From assembly GCA_964371945.1 (NCBI GenBank), contig CAYJPA010000011.1, positions 22,232 to 86,231 on the forward strand: a stretch of 64,000 nucleotides of DNA, given 5' to 3'. The number at the start of each line of letters is the position of its first letter. The first letter of the stretch is position 1. Both the position numbers and the translations under genes were made by a program. Under the pieces are notes generated by a model that was not told the origin of the DNA, did not search any database, and saw nothing but the letters and a program-made list of their open reading frames with translations. Origin of the DNA: CAYJPA01 sp964371945. Its GTDB lineage: Bacteria > Chloroflexota > Chloroflexia > Thermomicrobiales > UBA6265. Positions 10,003 through 19,000 of the stretch are shown in pieces.

Positions 10003-10269
10003 ATGTGTCAGGCCGCGCCGGTGCGTGTGACGAGAGTTGAAGGTGAGCGAGCCTGGATCGCCTCCGGGAGCGGCGAGCGAGCGATCTCTCTGCTCGGCGT
10101 CGATAATGTTGTTGCAGGCGACTACGTTCTTGCGCACGCCGGTTTGGCGTTGACCCGGCTGGACCCTAATGACGCGGCCGCGATTCTAGCCACCTTCGCG
10201 GAGATCGAGGCGCTCAGCGCGCCTGAAGATCGGGAATCCGCGGCCGGCAGTTCGGAGCCGGGCGAATGA
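10003..10269 (+). CDS. hypC: Hydrogenase assembly chaperone HypC/HupF
   Basis: Small chaperone that carries the Fe(CN)2CO unit with HypD and delivers it to the large subunit. It starts MCQAAPVRV; the cysteine directly after the initiator methionine is the essential HypC residue. The segment VVAGDYVLAHAGLAL is also typical. AAAGGAG lies upstream of the ATG. HypA, B, D, E and F are not in the window, so they must be encoded elsewhere. The gene ends in a 4-base overlap with the next gene. Confidence 0.92.
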   Translation: MCQAAPVRVTRVEGERAWIASGSGERAISLLGVDNVVAGDYVLAHAGLALTRLDPNDAAAILATFAEIEALSAPEDRESAAGSSEPGE

Positions 10270-11018
10270 CCAGCTTGAGCCTGCCATCCGCATCGTTCGC
10301 GGGCACCCTCCGCTTCATCCGGTACGGCTTCATGCCTAATCACCTTCGCTATTGCGGAGGCGACGACAACCGCACGCTGTTCGACTACGGAACCGAAGGC
10401 TTTGTGGACAGCGGCGTCCCTCCGTTGCTCCATCAGTTCACCGGCGCGCTGCCGTACCTCAAGCTCATCGCCCGCGAGAACGACATCCTGGACCCGTTCG
10501 ACGACCGGGTGGTAGAGGCCTACTGGCTTGGCAACGATCTCCTCGATCGAGTCGAGGCGCGCCAGCTCTACGACGATCTCCGCGAGCGTCTCGCCAGGCA
10601 TCTCCCCGGCAAAGACCTCGACCTGATCCTCGGCAAGCCTCCAGCAGGCGCCAGACCGCACCACAACTTCCATGTCTTCGATGTGCATAGCCGGATCGGT
10701 GAATTGGAGCACTCCCTGGAAACGATGGACCAGTGCCGCGTGAGCTGGGGCAAGGTTCAAAGCGTCGACGGTTCGATGCTCGTGGTCGAGCGGCAACCAC
10801 TACTGCTCCTGGATGGCAAACTCATTCTCGGTCCGCCGGAGATCGTGCCGGTGACGAGGCAGATCGAAGGCCGCGGTTTTGCCGAGGCAGTGGCTCCCGG
10901 CGACTGGGTGTCGCTTCACTGGGGATGGGTTTGCGAACCGATCACCAACATCCAGCAGGCGCGGCTCGCGCGCGAAACCGCCCACCACTTGCGCTTAGCC
11001 AACGAGACAATCTCATGA
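10266..11018 (+). CDS. Conserved hydrogenase-operon protein of unknown function (probably DUF6390 family)
   Basis: A 250-residue cytoplasmic protein with no signal or membrane segment. Conserved-looking segments include RYGFMPNHLRYCGGDDNR, HHNFHVFDVHSRIG, CRVSWGKVQ and WVSLHWGWVCE, rich in H, C and W. I believe it matches DUF6390, which I associate with hydrogenase loci, but I cannot run the search. The four-base overlap with hypC indicates coupled translation, so a role in NiFe-centre assembly, enzyme control or electron transfer is likely but unproven. Confidence 0.7.
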   Translation: MTSLSLPSASFAGTLRFIRYGFMPNHLRYCGGDDNRTLFDYGTEGFVDSGVPPLLHQFTGALPYLKLIARENDILDPFDDRVVEAYWLGNDLLDRVEARQLYDDLRERLARHLPGKDLDLILGKPPAGARPHHNFHVFDVHSRIGELEHSLETMDQCRVSWGKVQSVDGSMLVVERQPLLLLDGKLILGPPEIVPVTRQIEGRGFAEAVAPGDWVSLHWGWVCEPITNIQQARLARETAHHLRLANETIS

Positions 11019-11090
11019 CGATGATCGTATGTCGAGGTAATCGGCCGCACTGATGCTCCGGAAGGCTGGCCGTCGTAAGAGTCTCCAGTC

Positions 11091-11269
11091 CTATCGCTTG
11101 ATCGAACCGGCGAGCAGTCCTTTGATGAAGAACCGCCCCATCAGCACGTAAATGATCATCGTCGGCAATGCCGCAATCACCGCCCCGCCCATCACCACGG
11201 TCCAGTCGACCGAGCTGGTGCCGGACAGATTGTTGAGAGCCACAGTGATGACCTGGTCGGCCGGCAGGA
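11091..11269 (-). pseudogene. C-terminal remnant of a carbohydrate ABC transporter permease (MalG type)
   Basis: On the minus strand about 55 residues read VITVALNNLSGTSSVDWTVV then MGGAVIAALPTMIIYVLMGR and FFIKGLLAGSIKR, followed by TAG. This is the conserved end of MalG-like sugar permeases, with the last membrane helix and the typical QRYFVQGLTAGAVKG-like tail. The reading frame meets a TAA just upstream, and no start or EAA loop is present, so only the 3' end survives. It has no partner transporter genes here. Confidence 0.75.
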
Positions 11270-11600
11270 TATGAATTCCAGATTACCGACGCTGAGGGAT
11301 CTGGCCTTACAACCGCATACCTTATTTGAGTGCCAGCCACCATGGACCCGGCAGCATCTCGAAAAGCGGTGCGCCCACATTCCAGTGTGCCGGCGTCAGG
11401 TGACCAGCCACGTGGATCTCTATCGAGCATCCTGCCAGCCGATTCGTCAGTGGCTTGTTGACGAATCTTTGTCACCCGGCGGAGTCACCAACCACCGGAT
11501 CCATGTGACTCACAGCATCAGCCGGGAACAGTCAGGGACGTGCATCGGAGACCGGGCAAATGTTGCAATTGCGCAACCGGAAGAAGATTCGTTGACACGA
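11270..11600. other. Intergenic region with no recognisable gene
   Basis: About 330 bases between the permease relic and the ppsA terminator. The open frames on both strands have no family features. It is probably decayed sequence. Confidence 0.5.
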
Positions 11601-11632
11601 GAAACGGTGAGGTTCGACGACCTCACCGTTTC
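11601..11632 (-). terminator. Hairpin terminator of ppsA
   Basis: Perfect 13-bp stem GAAACGGTGAGGT / ACCTCACCGTTTC with a six-base loop, 21 bases past the ppsA stop. Confidence 0.75.
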
Positions 11633-11653
11633 CTTCGAAGCTAGTTCGCAAAC

Positions 11654-14002
11654 CTAGAAGACGCTGGGACGTCCGGCCTCCAAGAGGAGGCGCTGTTCCG
11701 CAACCGCGATGTTGTAGCGCGTCTGATCGATCGCGTCCGGATTGACGGAGATCGAATCGATCCCAAACCGAACTAGCGTCTCGGCATAGTCCGGGTGAAC
11801 GGACGGCGCCTGCCCGCAAATCGAGGAGTGGAGACCGAGACGGCGACAGTTCTCGACGATCAACCGAATCGTTTCGGTGACGGCGTGATCGCGCTCGTCG
11901 AAGAGCGGCGCAAGCGCATCGCTGTCGCGGTCGACTCCGAGCACAAGCTGGGTGAGATCATTCGAGCCGATCGAAACGCCATTGACGCCCAGCGCGGCAT
12001 ACGCATCAAGCCAGTGCACGACCGACGGAACTTCCGCCATGATCCAGAGCTCGAAATCGCGTTCGTCCAGCAGCCCTGACTCCGCGACGATCCCGACGCA
12101 CGCCTGGAGCTCGCGCTTCGTGCGCACGAACGGGATCATGAGTTGAAGATTCGGTCGCGTTTCGCGAACGCGCTTGAGCACCTTCAGTTCCAACTTAAAG
12201 AGCTCAGGGTCGTGGACATAGCGATACGCGCCACGCAAGCCGATCATCGGGTTTTCTTCTTCCGGCTCGAACTCGGCCCCGCCCTGCAGGCCGCGGAATT
12301 CGTTGGTGCGGAAATCGGTCGAGCGGTAAACAACCGGCCGCGGGCAAAAGGCATCGGCAAAGATTTGAAGCTGCTCGGCCATGCGGTCGACGAATTCGTC
12401 GCCCTTCTTTTCTGCCAGCAGCAAGCGCGGATGCCTCCCCTGGAGTGCGCTGAGAAGCATGAACTCCGCGCGCAACAACCCCACTCCATCAACCGGTCGC
12501 GCCGCGACCTCGATCGCCCGTTCCGGCTCACCTAGATTCACCATCAACTTGGTCGCGGTCACGATGCGGGTCGCGGACGGCGTGCCGCCGGGCAATGCCG
12601 CCGTGGGCGCCGGCATCGCCATCTCGGCGGCCCCTTCGTAAACAACACCTGCGGCTCCGTCGACCGTCACCGTCCTTCCGTCGATAAGGACGTCCGTCGC
12701 CTGGCGGGTGCCGACGACACACGGAAGACCGAGCTCACGCGAGACGATCGCCGCATGAGACGTCATCCCTCCGTGGTCGGTGACGATCGCTCCCGCCAGC
12801 CGCATGTACGGTACCCAATCCGGCGATGTCATCGCGGCGACAAGAATCTCGCCCCGCACAAGCGTGTTTGCCTCCTCGATTGTTCGAATGACTCTCACAA
12901 CCCCAACCACGGTGCCTGGGCTTGCGCCGAGACCCCGCAGCAGCGCCTTCTTACCCGGCTTCACCACCGCCTGAGCGCCGGGAATCGCGCCGCCTTTGCC
13001 TGTCGTCACCGGCCTCGACTGCACGATATAGAGCTTGCCCCCGGCGAACGCCCATTCAGTATCCTGCGGAGTTCCGTAGTGCTCCTCGTCGCGGACGACC
13101 AGTTGGGCAACCGTCCGGACCTGCTCATCCGTCAGAACGCGGTCGTCCATCTTATCCGGCGACAAGTCGACGCGCAGATTGTTGCCTGCCGAGTCACGCG
13201 TGAGCATGAAGCGCTTGTACCCGATCCTGGCGGATTTCAACCGCAAATCGCGCTTGTTGACCTCGTAATGGTCAGGTTCGACCTGTCCCGCGACGACGAC
13301 TTCGCCGAGTCCGAACGCGCCTTCGATCACGATCGTGTCCGGATCGCCGGTGGAGGGATCGATCGAAAAGGCCACGCCCGATGTCTCGGAATCGATCATC
13401 TGCTGCACGATCGCCGCGATCTCAGGTTCTCCTGGCAGGTTCATCCGCTTGCGGTAGAAAATGACGCGCGGGCTATACAGTGACGCCCAGACCTCGCGCA
13501 CCTTGGCGACCACATCCTCCTCGCCGTGAACGTTGAGGAAACTACGGTTCATTCCCGCGAAGGAGGCCGCTTCAGTGTCTTCCATGGTCGCCGACGAGCG
13601 CACCGCGACCGAGACATCCGGTGAGGATGATCGCGAGGCGAGCTCGTGGTAGGCGGCGATGATCGAGGAACGCACGCCGGTCGGCATCTGAGCGCCACGG
13701 ATCGCGGCCTGGATCTCCTTGGCAACGCCTTCGAGCTGCTCGTGGTCGTCGACGTCGAGCACCTCGATTCGAGTATCGATCAGCTCCCGCAGCTTGGCAC
13801 CATCGAGAAAGTCGTGGTAAGCGGCGGCGGTCACGACGAATCCCGGGGGCACCGGAAGTCCAGCCCTGGTCATCTCCCCGAGATTCGCTCCCTTGCCGCC
13901 GGCAACCACCGTGTCGGTCTTCATCAGCTCCTCGAACCAGCGAACGTAGGGAGTAGCTTGCCCGGTTGCGCGGGCAATGGGTGCTTCGGTCGTGGTGCTC
14001 AT
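11654..14002 (-). CDS. ppsA: Phosphoenolpyruvate synthase (pyruvate, water dikinase)
   Basis: Makes PEP from pyruvate with ATP to AMP plus phosphate, feeding gluconeogenesis. The 782 residues match PpsA (E. coli about 790): ATP-grasp N-terminal domain with GGKGANLGEMTRAGLPVPPG and RSSATMEDTEAASFAG, swivelling phosphohistidine domain GGMTSHAAIVSRELGLPCVV (histidine near 416), and the PEP/pyruvate barrel ending SNDLTQLVLGVDRDS and ICGQAPS with the catalytic cysteine near 728. Transcribed alone, divergent from the ABC pair. Together with acetyl-CoA synthetase this suggests growth on acetate or other C2/C3 substrates, which is inference. Confidence 0.95.
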   Translation of the reverse strand: MSTTTEAPIARATGQATPYVRWFEELMKTDTVVAGGKGANLGEMTRAGLPVPPGFVVTAAAYHDFLDGAKLRELIDTRIEVLDVDDHEQLEGVAKEIQAAIRGAQMPTGVRSSIIAAYHELASRSSSPDVSVAVRSSATMEDTEAASFAGMNRSFLNVHGEEDVVAKVREVWASLYSPRVIFYRKRMNLPGEPEIAAIVQQMIDSETSGVAFSIDPSTGDPDTIVIEGAFGLGEVVVAGQVEPDHYEVNKRDLRLKSARIGYKRFMLTRDSAGNNLRVDLSPDKMDDRVLTDEQVRTVAQLVVRDEEHYGTPQDTEWAFAGGKLYIVQSRPVTTGKGGAIPGAQAVVKPGKKALLRGLGASPGTVVGVVRVIRTIEEANTLVRGEILVAAMTSPDWVPYMRLAGAIVTDHGGMTSHAAIVSRELGLPCVVGTRQATDVLIDGRTVTVDGAAGVVYEGAAEMAMPAPTAALPGGTPSATRIVTATKLMVNLGEPERAIEVAARPVDGVGLLRAEFMLLSALQGRHPRLLLAEKKGDEFVDRMAEQLQIFADAFCPRPVVYRSTDFRTNEFRGLQGGAEFEPEEENPMIGLRGAYRYVHDPELFKLELKVLKRVRETRPNLQLMIPFVRTKRELQACVGIVAESGLLDERDFELWIMAEVPSVVHWLDAYAALGVNGVSIGSNDLTQLVLGVDRDSDALAPLFDERDHAVTETIRLIVENCRRLGLHSSICGQAPSVHPDYAETLVRFGIDSISVNPDAIDQTRYNIAVAEQRLLLEAGRPSVF

Positions 14003-14253
14003 GGCGTGATCCTTCCACTGGAAATGCTCAGATCATGCAGCCAGCAGCTTTGCCGCTGACGTCACGCATGCATCGTGAACGGGCCGCACTGACAGGGAGA
14101 TATCAGGAGGAAGTGGGCCGCGACAACGCCGCAACAATTTGCCACGGCGTTGCCACAACCTCTGATTACCTGTGATGAGGATTGGATGCTCCATTGCATA
14201 CGCTTCAATCACGATCGGGTCGTCTGACCGCGTAGTGAAGCTGAAACGGCGAG

Positions 14254-15369
14254 ATGTCTTTCATCACCCTCATCTTCAAGAACCTGCTGCGCCAGCGCAC
14301 GAGGACCGTTCTCACCGTGCTTGGCATCAGCATCGGGATCACGACCGTCGTCGCCCTGACCGTCATTGCCGACGGCTTGAAGTCGACTGCCGGCGAAATC
14401 ATCCAGGCGGGAGATGCCGACTTCATGGTCGGACAAAAGGGCGCCTCGGACCTGACCTTCAGCACCGTGACCGAAGACGAATGGGCTGCCCTCTCCGCTG
14501 TGCCCGGCGTCGAACGAGCGACCGGAGTGGTGATTTACATCAAACGCGTCGGCGACAACCCGTTCTTCGTGACCGTCGGGATCAGCCCTGACCAGCTGGC
14601 ATTGGCGCCGCTCAATGTGCGAGCAGGCAGTCGACTCTCTGCTGGGGCAACCGACGAGATCATGCTTGGCGTGCGGGCGGCTACCGATCTGAACGCTTCT
14701 ATTGGCGATACAGTCTCCGTCGCGGGCAAGGACTTCCGCGTCGTCGGCACGTACCAAACCGGCAACGTCTGGCAGGACAGCGGCGCCTACGCGCCGCTTG
14801 CGACCGTCCAGGATCTTGCCGGTCGGCTCGGCGTCCTGACCGTCGTCTATATCAAAGTGGCGGAGGGGACCGACCCGAACACCGTTGCGGCGTCAATCGA
14901 CGAGAGGTTTCCCCAGCTCGCCACCATTGTTGACGAGGCCGATTACAGCGAAGTCGATCAAGGAATGGAAATGATCGATGCCGCCAATCTCGCGATCTCG
15001 TTGCTGGCGGTTGGCATCGGCGCGATCGGCGTCACCAACACGATGGTGATGTCCGTCTTCGAACGAACGCGAGAGATCGGAATTCTTCGCGCGGTCGGTT
15101 GGCGCGGTTCCAGAATCCTGCGGATGATCTTCAGCGAATCGCTCATTCTATGCGTCATCGCCGGTGTGGTCGGCACGTTGCTAGGTGTGCTCGCGACGCG
15201 AGCGATATTGCTCGTGGAAGCAATTCAAGGCGTCCTTCAACCGCGGTACAGCATTGAGGTTTTCGTGCGCGCGTTGCTCGTGGCTGTCGTAGTCGCCCTG
15301 GCGGGCGCGGCCTATCCCGCGTTTCGGGCGGTCCGGCTGACGCCGATGGAGGCGCTTCGACATGAATGA
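14254..15369 (+). CDS. FtsX/MacB-type ABC transporter permease
   Basis: Membrane subunit of a LolCDE/MacB-like exporter. The 371-residue protein has one N-terminal transmembrane helix (VLTVLGISIGITTVVALTVI), a long extracytoplasmic MacB-PCD domain (about 45-230), and three C-terminal helices with the signature FERTREIGILRAVGWRGSRI between them. The C-terminus PAFRAVRLTPMEALRHE is typical. Its stop overlaps the ATPase start by eight bases, so the two are translated together. Substrate unknown; such pairs export lipoproteins, peptides or drugs. Confidence 0.9.
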   Translation: MSFITLIFKNLLRQRTRTVLTVLGISIGITTVVALTVIADGLKSTAGEIIQAGDADFMVGQKGASDLTFSTVTEDEWAALSAVPGVERATGVVIYIKRVGDNPFFVTVGISPDQLALAPLNVRAGSRLSAGATDEIMLGVRAATDLNASIGDTVSVAGKDFRVVGTYQTGNVWQDSGAYAPLATVQDLAGRLGVLTVVYIKVAEGTDPNTVAASIDERFPQLATIVDEADYSEVDQGMEMIDAANLAISLLAVGIGAIGVTNTMVMSVFERTREIGILRAVGWRGSRILRMIFSESLILCVIAGVVGTLLGVLATRAILLVEAIQGVLQPRYSIEVFVRALLVAVVVALAGAAYPAFRAVRLTPMEALRHE

Positions 15370-16126
15370 AGCCACCCTCCTCCGTGAAACAATCATTGAT
15401 ATCCAGGGACTCACCAAGGCCTTTGAACAGGGCCGGATTCCCGCGCTCACCGGGGTCAATCTCCGGATCGAACGCGGCGAATTCGTGGCGCTGGTCGGAC
15501 CATCCGGGTGCGGGAAATCGACGCTGCTCCATCTGATCGCGGCGCTCGACCACCCCGATGAGGGGACCATTCGCGTCGCCGGGCATGACCTCGCAACAAC
15601 CCACGAGCTCAACCACTACCGGGCTCGCGACATCGGGATGGTCTTCCAGCTCCACAATCTTTTGCCCTCGTTGACGGCCGCCGAGAACGTTCAGGTCCCC
15701 ATGTTCGAAGCCGAGTATTCAAAGAAGGAGCGGCGTGAGCGGGCCAGCCGATTGTTGGCGCTCGTCGGTCTGGTGGGCAAAGAACGGCAGCTCCCAACCG
15801 AGCTCTCGGGTGGTGAACGCCAGCGCGTCGCTATCGCCCGGGCACTGGCCAACGACCCACGGATTCTCCTCGCGGATGAGCCGACAGGCAGTCTCGACTC
15901 GGTCGCCGGCCAGCGAATACTCGATCTGCTCGAGGAAATTCGGGCGCAACGCAGCCTGACGGTGCTGCTCGTAACGCACGACCAGACGGTGGCAGCTCGC
16001 GCGGATCGCATCGTGCGGATGCTTGATGGCCGGATTGTCGATCCCGGCACGGTCGTCAAAGAGCCGGTGGTGGGAACGATCATGCCGGCGCGGGCACGCG
16101 GGGTCGTTCAGCCAATGCAAGGATGA
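15362..16126 (+). CDS. ABC transporter ATPase (LolD/MacB type)
   Basis: Cytoplasmic ATPase partner of the upstream permease. Walker A GPSGCGKST, the Q-loop region GMVFQLHNLLPSLTAAENV, signature LSGGERQRVAIARAL, Walker B RILLADEPTGSLD and switch histidine VTHD are all intact in 254 residues. The PTGSLD form after Walker B is characteristic of this exporter class. The last 30 residues (about from KEPVVGTI) are an extension beyond the fold. The next small gene starts 12 bases later. Confidence 0.92.
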   Translation: MNEATLLRETIIDIQGLTKAFEQGRIPALTGVNLRIERGEFVALVGPSGCGKSTLLHLIAALDHPDEGTIRVAGHDLATTHELNHYRARDIGMVFQLHNLLPSLTAAENVQVPMFEAEYSKKERRERASRLLALVGLVGKERQLPTELSGGERQRVAIARALANDPRILLADEPTGSLDSVAGQRILDLLEEIRAQRSLTVLLVTHDQTVAARADRIVRMLDGRIVDPGTVVKEPVVGTIMPARARGVVQPMQG

Positions 16127-16138
16127 CAGGAGTGTCAG

Positions 16139-16366
16139 ATGGACAGTTCAGAAACAGTCGAACGCACGCGGGTATGGATGGCATCCAACAGCTCACTGAT
16201 TGAGTTGACCGACCGTGCGAATGTGATGCTCGCCTCGATCGAGGCAGACAACGGCGCCGTCTCTCGCATGGAGGTCATCGTCACCCCCATGTCGGCCGAT
16301 GTCGTTCTCTACACGGCATGGATCACGTACCGCGAGCGAATCGCAGGTGAAGATGAAGATGAATGA
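16139..16366 (+). CDS. Small hypothetical protein after the ABC exporter pair
   Basis: A 75-residue acidic protein with no recognised family, preceded by CAGGAG and 12 bases from the ATPase stop, so probably the third gene of that operon. It has no signal peptide or membrane segment; the tail is strongly acidic (EDEDE). Function unknown. I keep it because of the ribosome site and tight spacing. Confidence 0.55.
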   Translation: MDSSETVERTRVWMASNSSLIELTDRANVMLASIEADNGAVSRMEVIVTPMSADVVLYTAWITYRERIAGEDEDE

Positions 16367-16426
16367 GGTCGTCGTCTCGGATCAATGACCTCTTGCTGAG
16401 AATCACCCCGCGGATCGTTCGTTAGG

Positions 16427-17554
16427 TCAGGGATTCCAAAGTGCGGCGTGACTGGCTTGATCGCCTGCCGTCCACGACGACCCGACCACCTGACCCGACG
16501 CATTCATGTCCTCGACCGCGGCAGAGGTTCCACCAAGGGTATCGAGCAGAGTCAACGTTCCCGCCGACCAAACAAACGAGTAGTACAGGAAGCTTGTCGA
16601 ATCCTGAATCGAGCCGGCGACGCCTCCCACCTCGGTGATCGCCATGGGCGCAGAGTACCGGTATCCGCTCTGACCGATCTCCGTCATCACGCCCTCCTGC
16701 CAGAAGAAGGCGTTGTACGAGCTGTCGGCTAGATTGGCGATGCCTACGATCTGGCCGGGATCGTTGATATCGGTGGCAATGCTGTATGTTCCGCTGAGGA
16801 TGCCGAGGTCGGTCATTTCACCATCGGCCCAACGCACGGCGTGGTCCGACCCATCCGCGATCTGCGCCCGGCCCACGATCTGACCCGATTCGTTGATTGC
16901 CTGTGCTTCGCTCGAAGGACCGCCCAGCGTGCCAAGATCAGTCAACGTTCCGTTCTCCCAGCGAAAGGCGTGTTGGGTCGAATCTGCCGTATCGGCGCTC
17001 CCGACGACCTGACCAGCCTCGTTGATTCCGAACGCGGTGCTGAATCTCCCGCCAAAAGTGCCGAGATCGGTCATCACGCCATCATCCCAGATGAACGCGT
17101 GACTGTATCCATCCGCAAGCGTCGCATCGCCGATCACCTGACCCGCATCGTTCAGCCCGCGGACTCCGCTGGAACGGCCGCCGAACGTGCCAAGATCGAG
17201 CATCGTCGTCCCGTCCCAGAAGAACGCGTGAATGTCGCCTTCAGGTGTGGCTGCATTCCCAGCCACCTGTCCGCTGGCATTGATCTCAATCCCGACCGAC
17301 CAATAACCGTTGGGAAATACGCCAAGATCGGTTACCTTCCCGTTGTCCCAGATCACGGCGTGCGTCTGATCTGCGGTGTCTGCACTACCGGTGATCTGTC
17401 CCACGTCATTGATCGCAAGCGCCGTGCTCGACGAACCACCGAGCGTGCCGAGATCGACAATGCTCGCCGCTTGCGCAGTCCGGATCATCGGAGTAATGAC
17501 GAACAGCGCCACAGCGAGAGCAAGCACGACGTGACAAATCGAGCGTCGGCCCAT
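16427..17554 (-). CDS. Secreted HAF-repeat protein
   Basis: Extracellular protein of 375 residues with an N-terminal signal peptide (VVLALAVALFVITPMIRTAQAA, helix then AQA cleavage site, abbreviated here to its positions about 8-29) followed by seven or so tandem HAF repeats. Each repeat has the pattern DLGTLGG..S.A..IN..GQ..G.A.........H-A..W..G. Key segments: DLGTFGGRSSGVRGLNDAGQ and DLGTLGGPSSEAQAINESGQ. Function of HAF proteins is unknown. I choose the ATG at 17554 because GGAG lies just ahead; an ATG four codons earlier is also possible. It stands alone. Confidence 0.85.
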   Translation of the reverse strand: MGRRSICHVVLALAVALFVITPMIRTAQAASIVDLGTLGGSSSTALAINDVGQITGSADTADQTHAVIWDNGKVTDLGVFPNGYWSVGIEINASGQVAGNAATPEGDIHAFFWDGTTMLDLGTFGGRSSGVRGLNDAGQVIGDATLADGYSHAFIWDDGVMTDLGTFGGRFSTAFGINEAGQVVGSADTADSTQHAFRWENGTLTDLGTLGGPSSEAQAINESGQIVGRAQIADGSDHAVRWADGEMTDLGILSGTYSIATDINDPGQIVGIANLADSSYNAFFWQEGVMTEIGQSGYRYSAPMAITEVGGVAGSIQDSTSFLYYSFVWSAGTLTLLDTLGGTSAAVEDMNASGQVVGSSWTAGDQASHAALWNP

Positions 17555-18018
17555 CGTCGACTCCATTCGATCGTTTCGAATTACGTCATTTCAGATCGCA
17601 TCACTTTAGGGCAAGCGAGAGGGAAGTCAAGTTAGCGAAACCCCGGCGACCGCATATCCTCGTCCTAAGAATGAAAAGAAACGTCGAGACCAAACCTCGT
17701 CACATAATGGAAGCGGGGAAATCTCACGAGTGACGACGGAACGAGTCTGGCCCCCCGCCTCGATTCAGTCAGAAACGATTGCACGCGACGATTGAGCAGA
17801 ACCGCGAGTGGGCGACGTCATGATCCAGTCACAACGGCGCGATCGACGATCCCAGCGAAACCGTCTGTAGGGGATATCGCCTTTGCCCGCGATGAACGAA
17901 TCAGGAAGCAGACGACGCGGAGAAGTTCTCCGATTTCGGACGTGCTGCCCCGAATTCAGACCCTATACTCGCCTCATGGCAATCTAGCCGTGATCGATCG
18001 CAATGGAAGGAACTGGCC
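17555..18018. other. Intergenic region with a candidate promoter
   Basis: No gene seen. TATACT at 17964-17969, 50 bases before the next start, fits a -10 element for the secreted-protein gene; the -35 region is weak. Confidence 0.45.
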
Positions 18019-18471
18019 ATGAAGATCGGAAGGCTCGCCGGATTGCTCGTGATTTCACTGCTGCTGTCGGTTCCTCTGCTCACACTTGCTCAAGAGGACG
18101 CCACCCCGACTTCGGCTACCAACCATCCGGTTGTCGGGTTCTGGGTTTTCAACGCGCCTGCTGGTCACGCCATCTTTCACGCCGATGGCACGTACACGGA
18201 CGCGAATCCCTATGGCTTCGGCGTTGGCCTCGGCATCTGGCGTCCCACTGATGAGCGAAGCGCCGAGGTCATCGTCGTGTTTCCCGATTGGGATGAACAA
18301 GCCCCATCGTCCAATCCCGTGACAGGAACAATTTGGTGGAATGTCGAGGTGGACGAAACCGGCAACGTGATGACCGGGACATTCAGCGGCGAAGTTGCCG
18401 GGCAGACGACACCGCCAAGTCCAACTCGTGGCACGCGCCTGACGTTCGAGTCGATGTCCCAGCCCGCATGA
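18019..18471 (+). CDS. Secreted protein of unknown function
   Basis: A 150-residue protein with a clear Sec signal (MKIGRLAGLLVISLLLSVPL, cleavage likely after TLA-Q near residue 24) and a ~125-residue exported domain with WVFNAPAGHAIFHADGTYTD and GVGLGIWRPT. The pattern (W, FHADGTY, GxGxW) resembles small beta-barrel proteins that measure or bind a ligand, often seen repeated in Chloroflexota, but I cannot assign a family. GGAAGGA precedes the ATG. Single-gene unit. Confidence 0.75.
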   Translation: MKIGRLAGLLVISLLLSVPLLTLAQEDATPTSATNHPVVGFWVFNAPAGHAIFHADGTYTDANPYGFGVGLGIWRPTDERSAEVIVVFPDWDEQAPSSNPVTGTIWWNVEVDETGNVMTGTFSGEVAGQTTPPSPTRGTRLTFESMSQPA

Positions 18472-19000
18472 CACACTCCCGACGCCGGGACTTCGTGGAG
18501 ATAACCAGTCTAGAGCTGGCGAGCAAAACGCCGTGATCGGAACGCTGGGGTCGGGGTCGGTGCGGCTGACACCACGGTCGGATCCAAATTGACGAATGCC
18601 TGCAATCTCGAACGGCCCGAAAACGCTCTACTTCCCATGCCGCTTGATGATCGCGACTTGGATTCCGATCCGCGATAGCCGTCAATCGGGGCAGAAAAGA
18701 CCGTGTATGCCTGTCGTCTTGAGAAGCGCGGCCGCAGGCCGCAGCCTGAGTTTCGCACATATCAGTGAAGCGGTCGCTCGGAAGGCGCGCATCCGTCGTT
18801 GCCGACAAATGGGCCGGAATTTCGCCAAGACATTTCAGAACGACGGCCGCGATACTAAGCCAATCCCGGCAGCGAGGTCGTCTTCCGTGATTGGCAGCAG
18901 TAGGCACCGCCAGACTCTCCAGCGGCCGGGCGAGACGTCGTTGCCCGCTCAGAATATGAAGAGCGGTCGTATCATTGACCGCGAACGGGATAAGGGGAAA
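18472..19000. other. Intergenic region with no supported gene
   Basis: Open frames on both strands lack codon bias or family motifs. Nothing recognisable is seen in about 530 bases. Confidence 0.5.
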
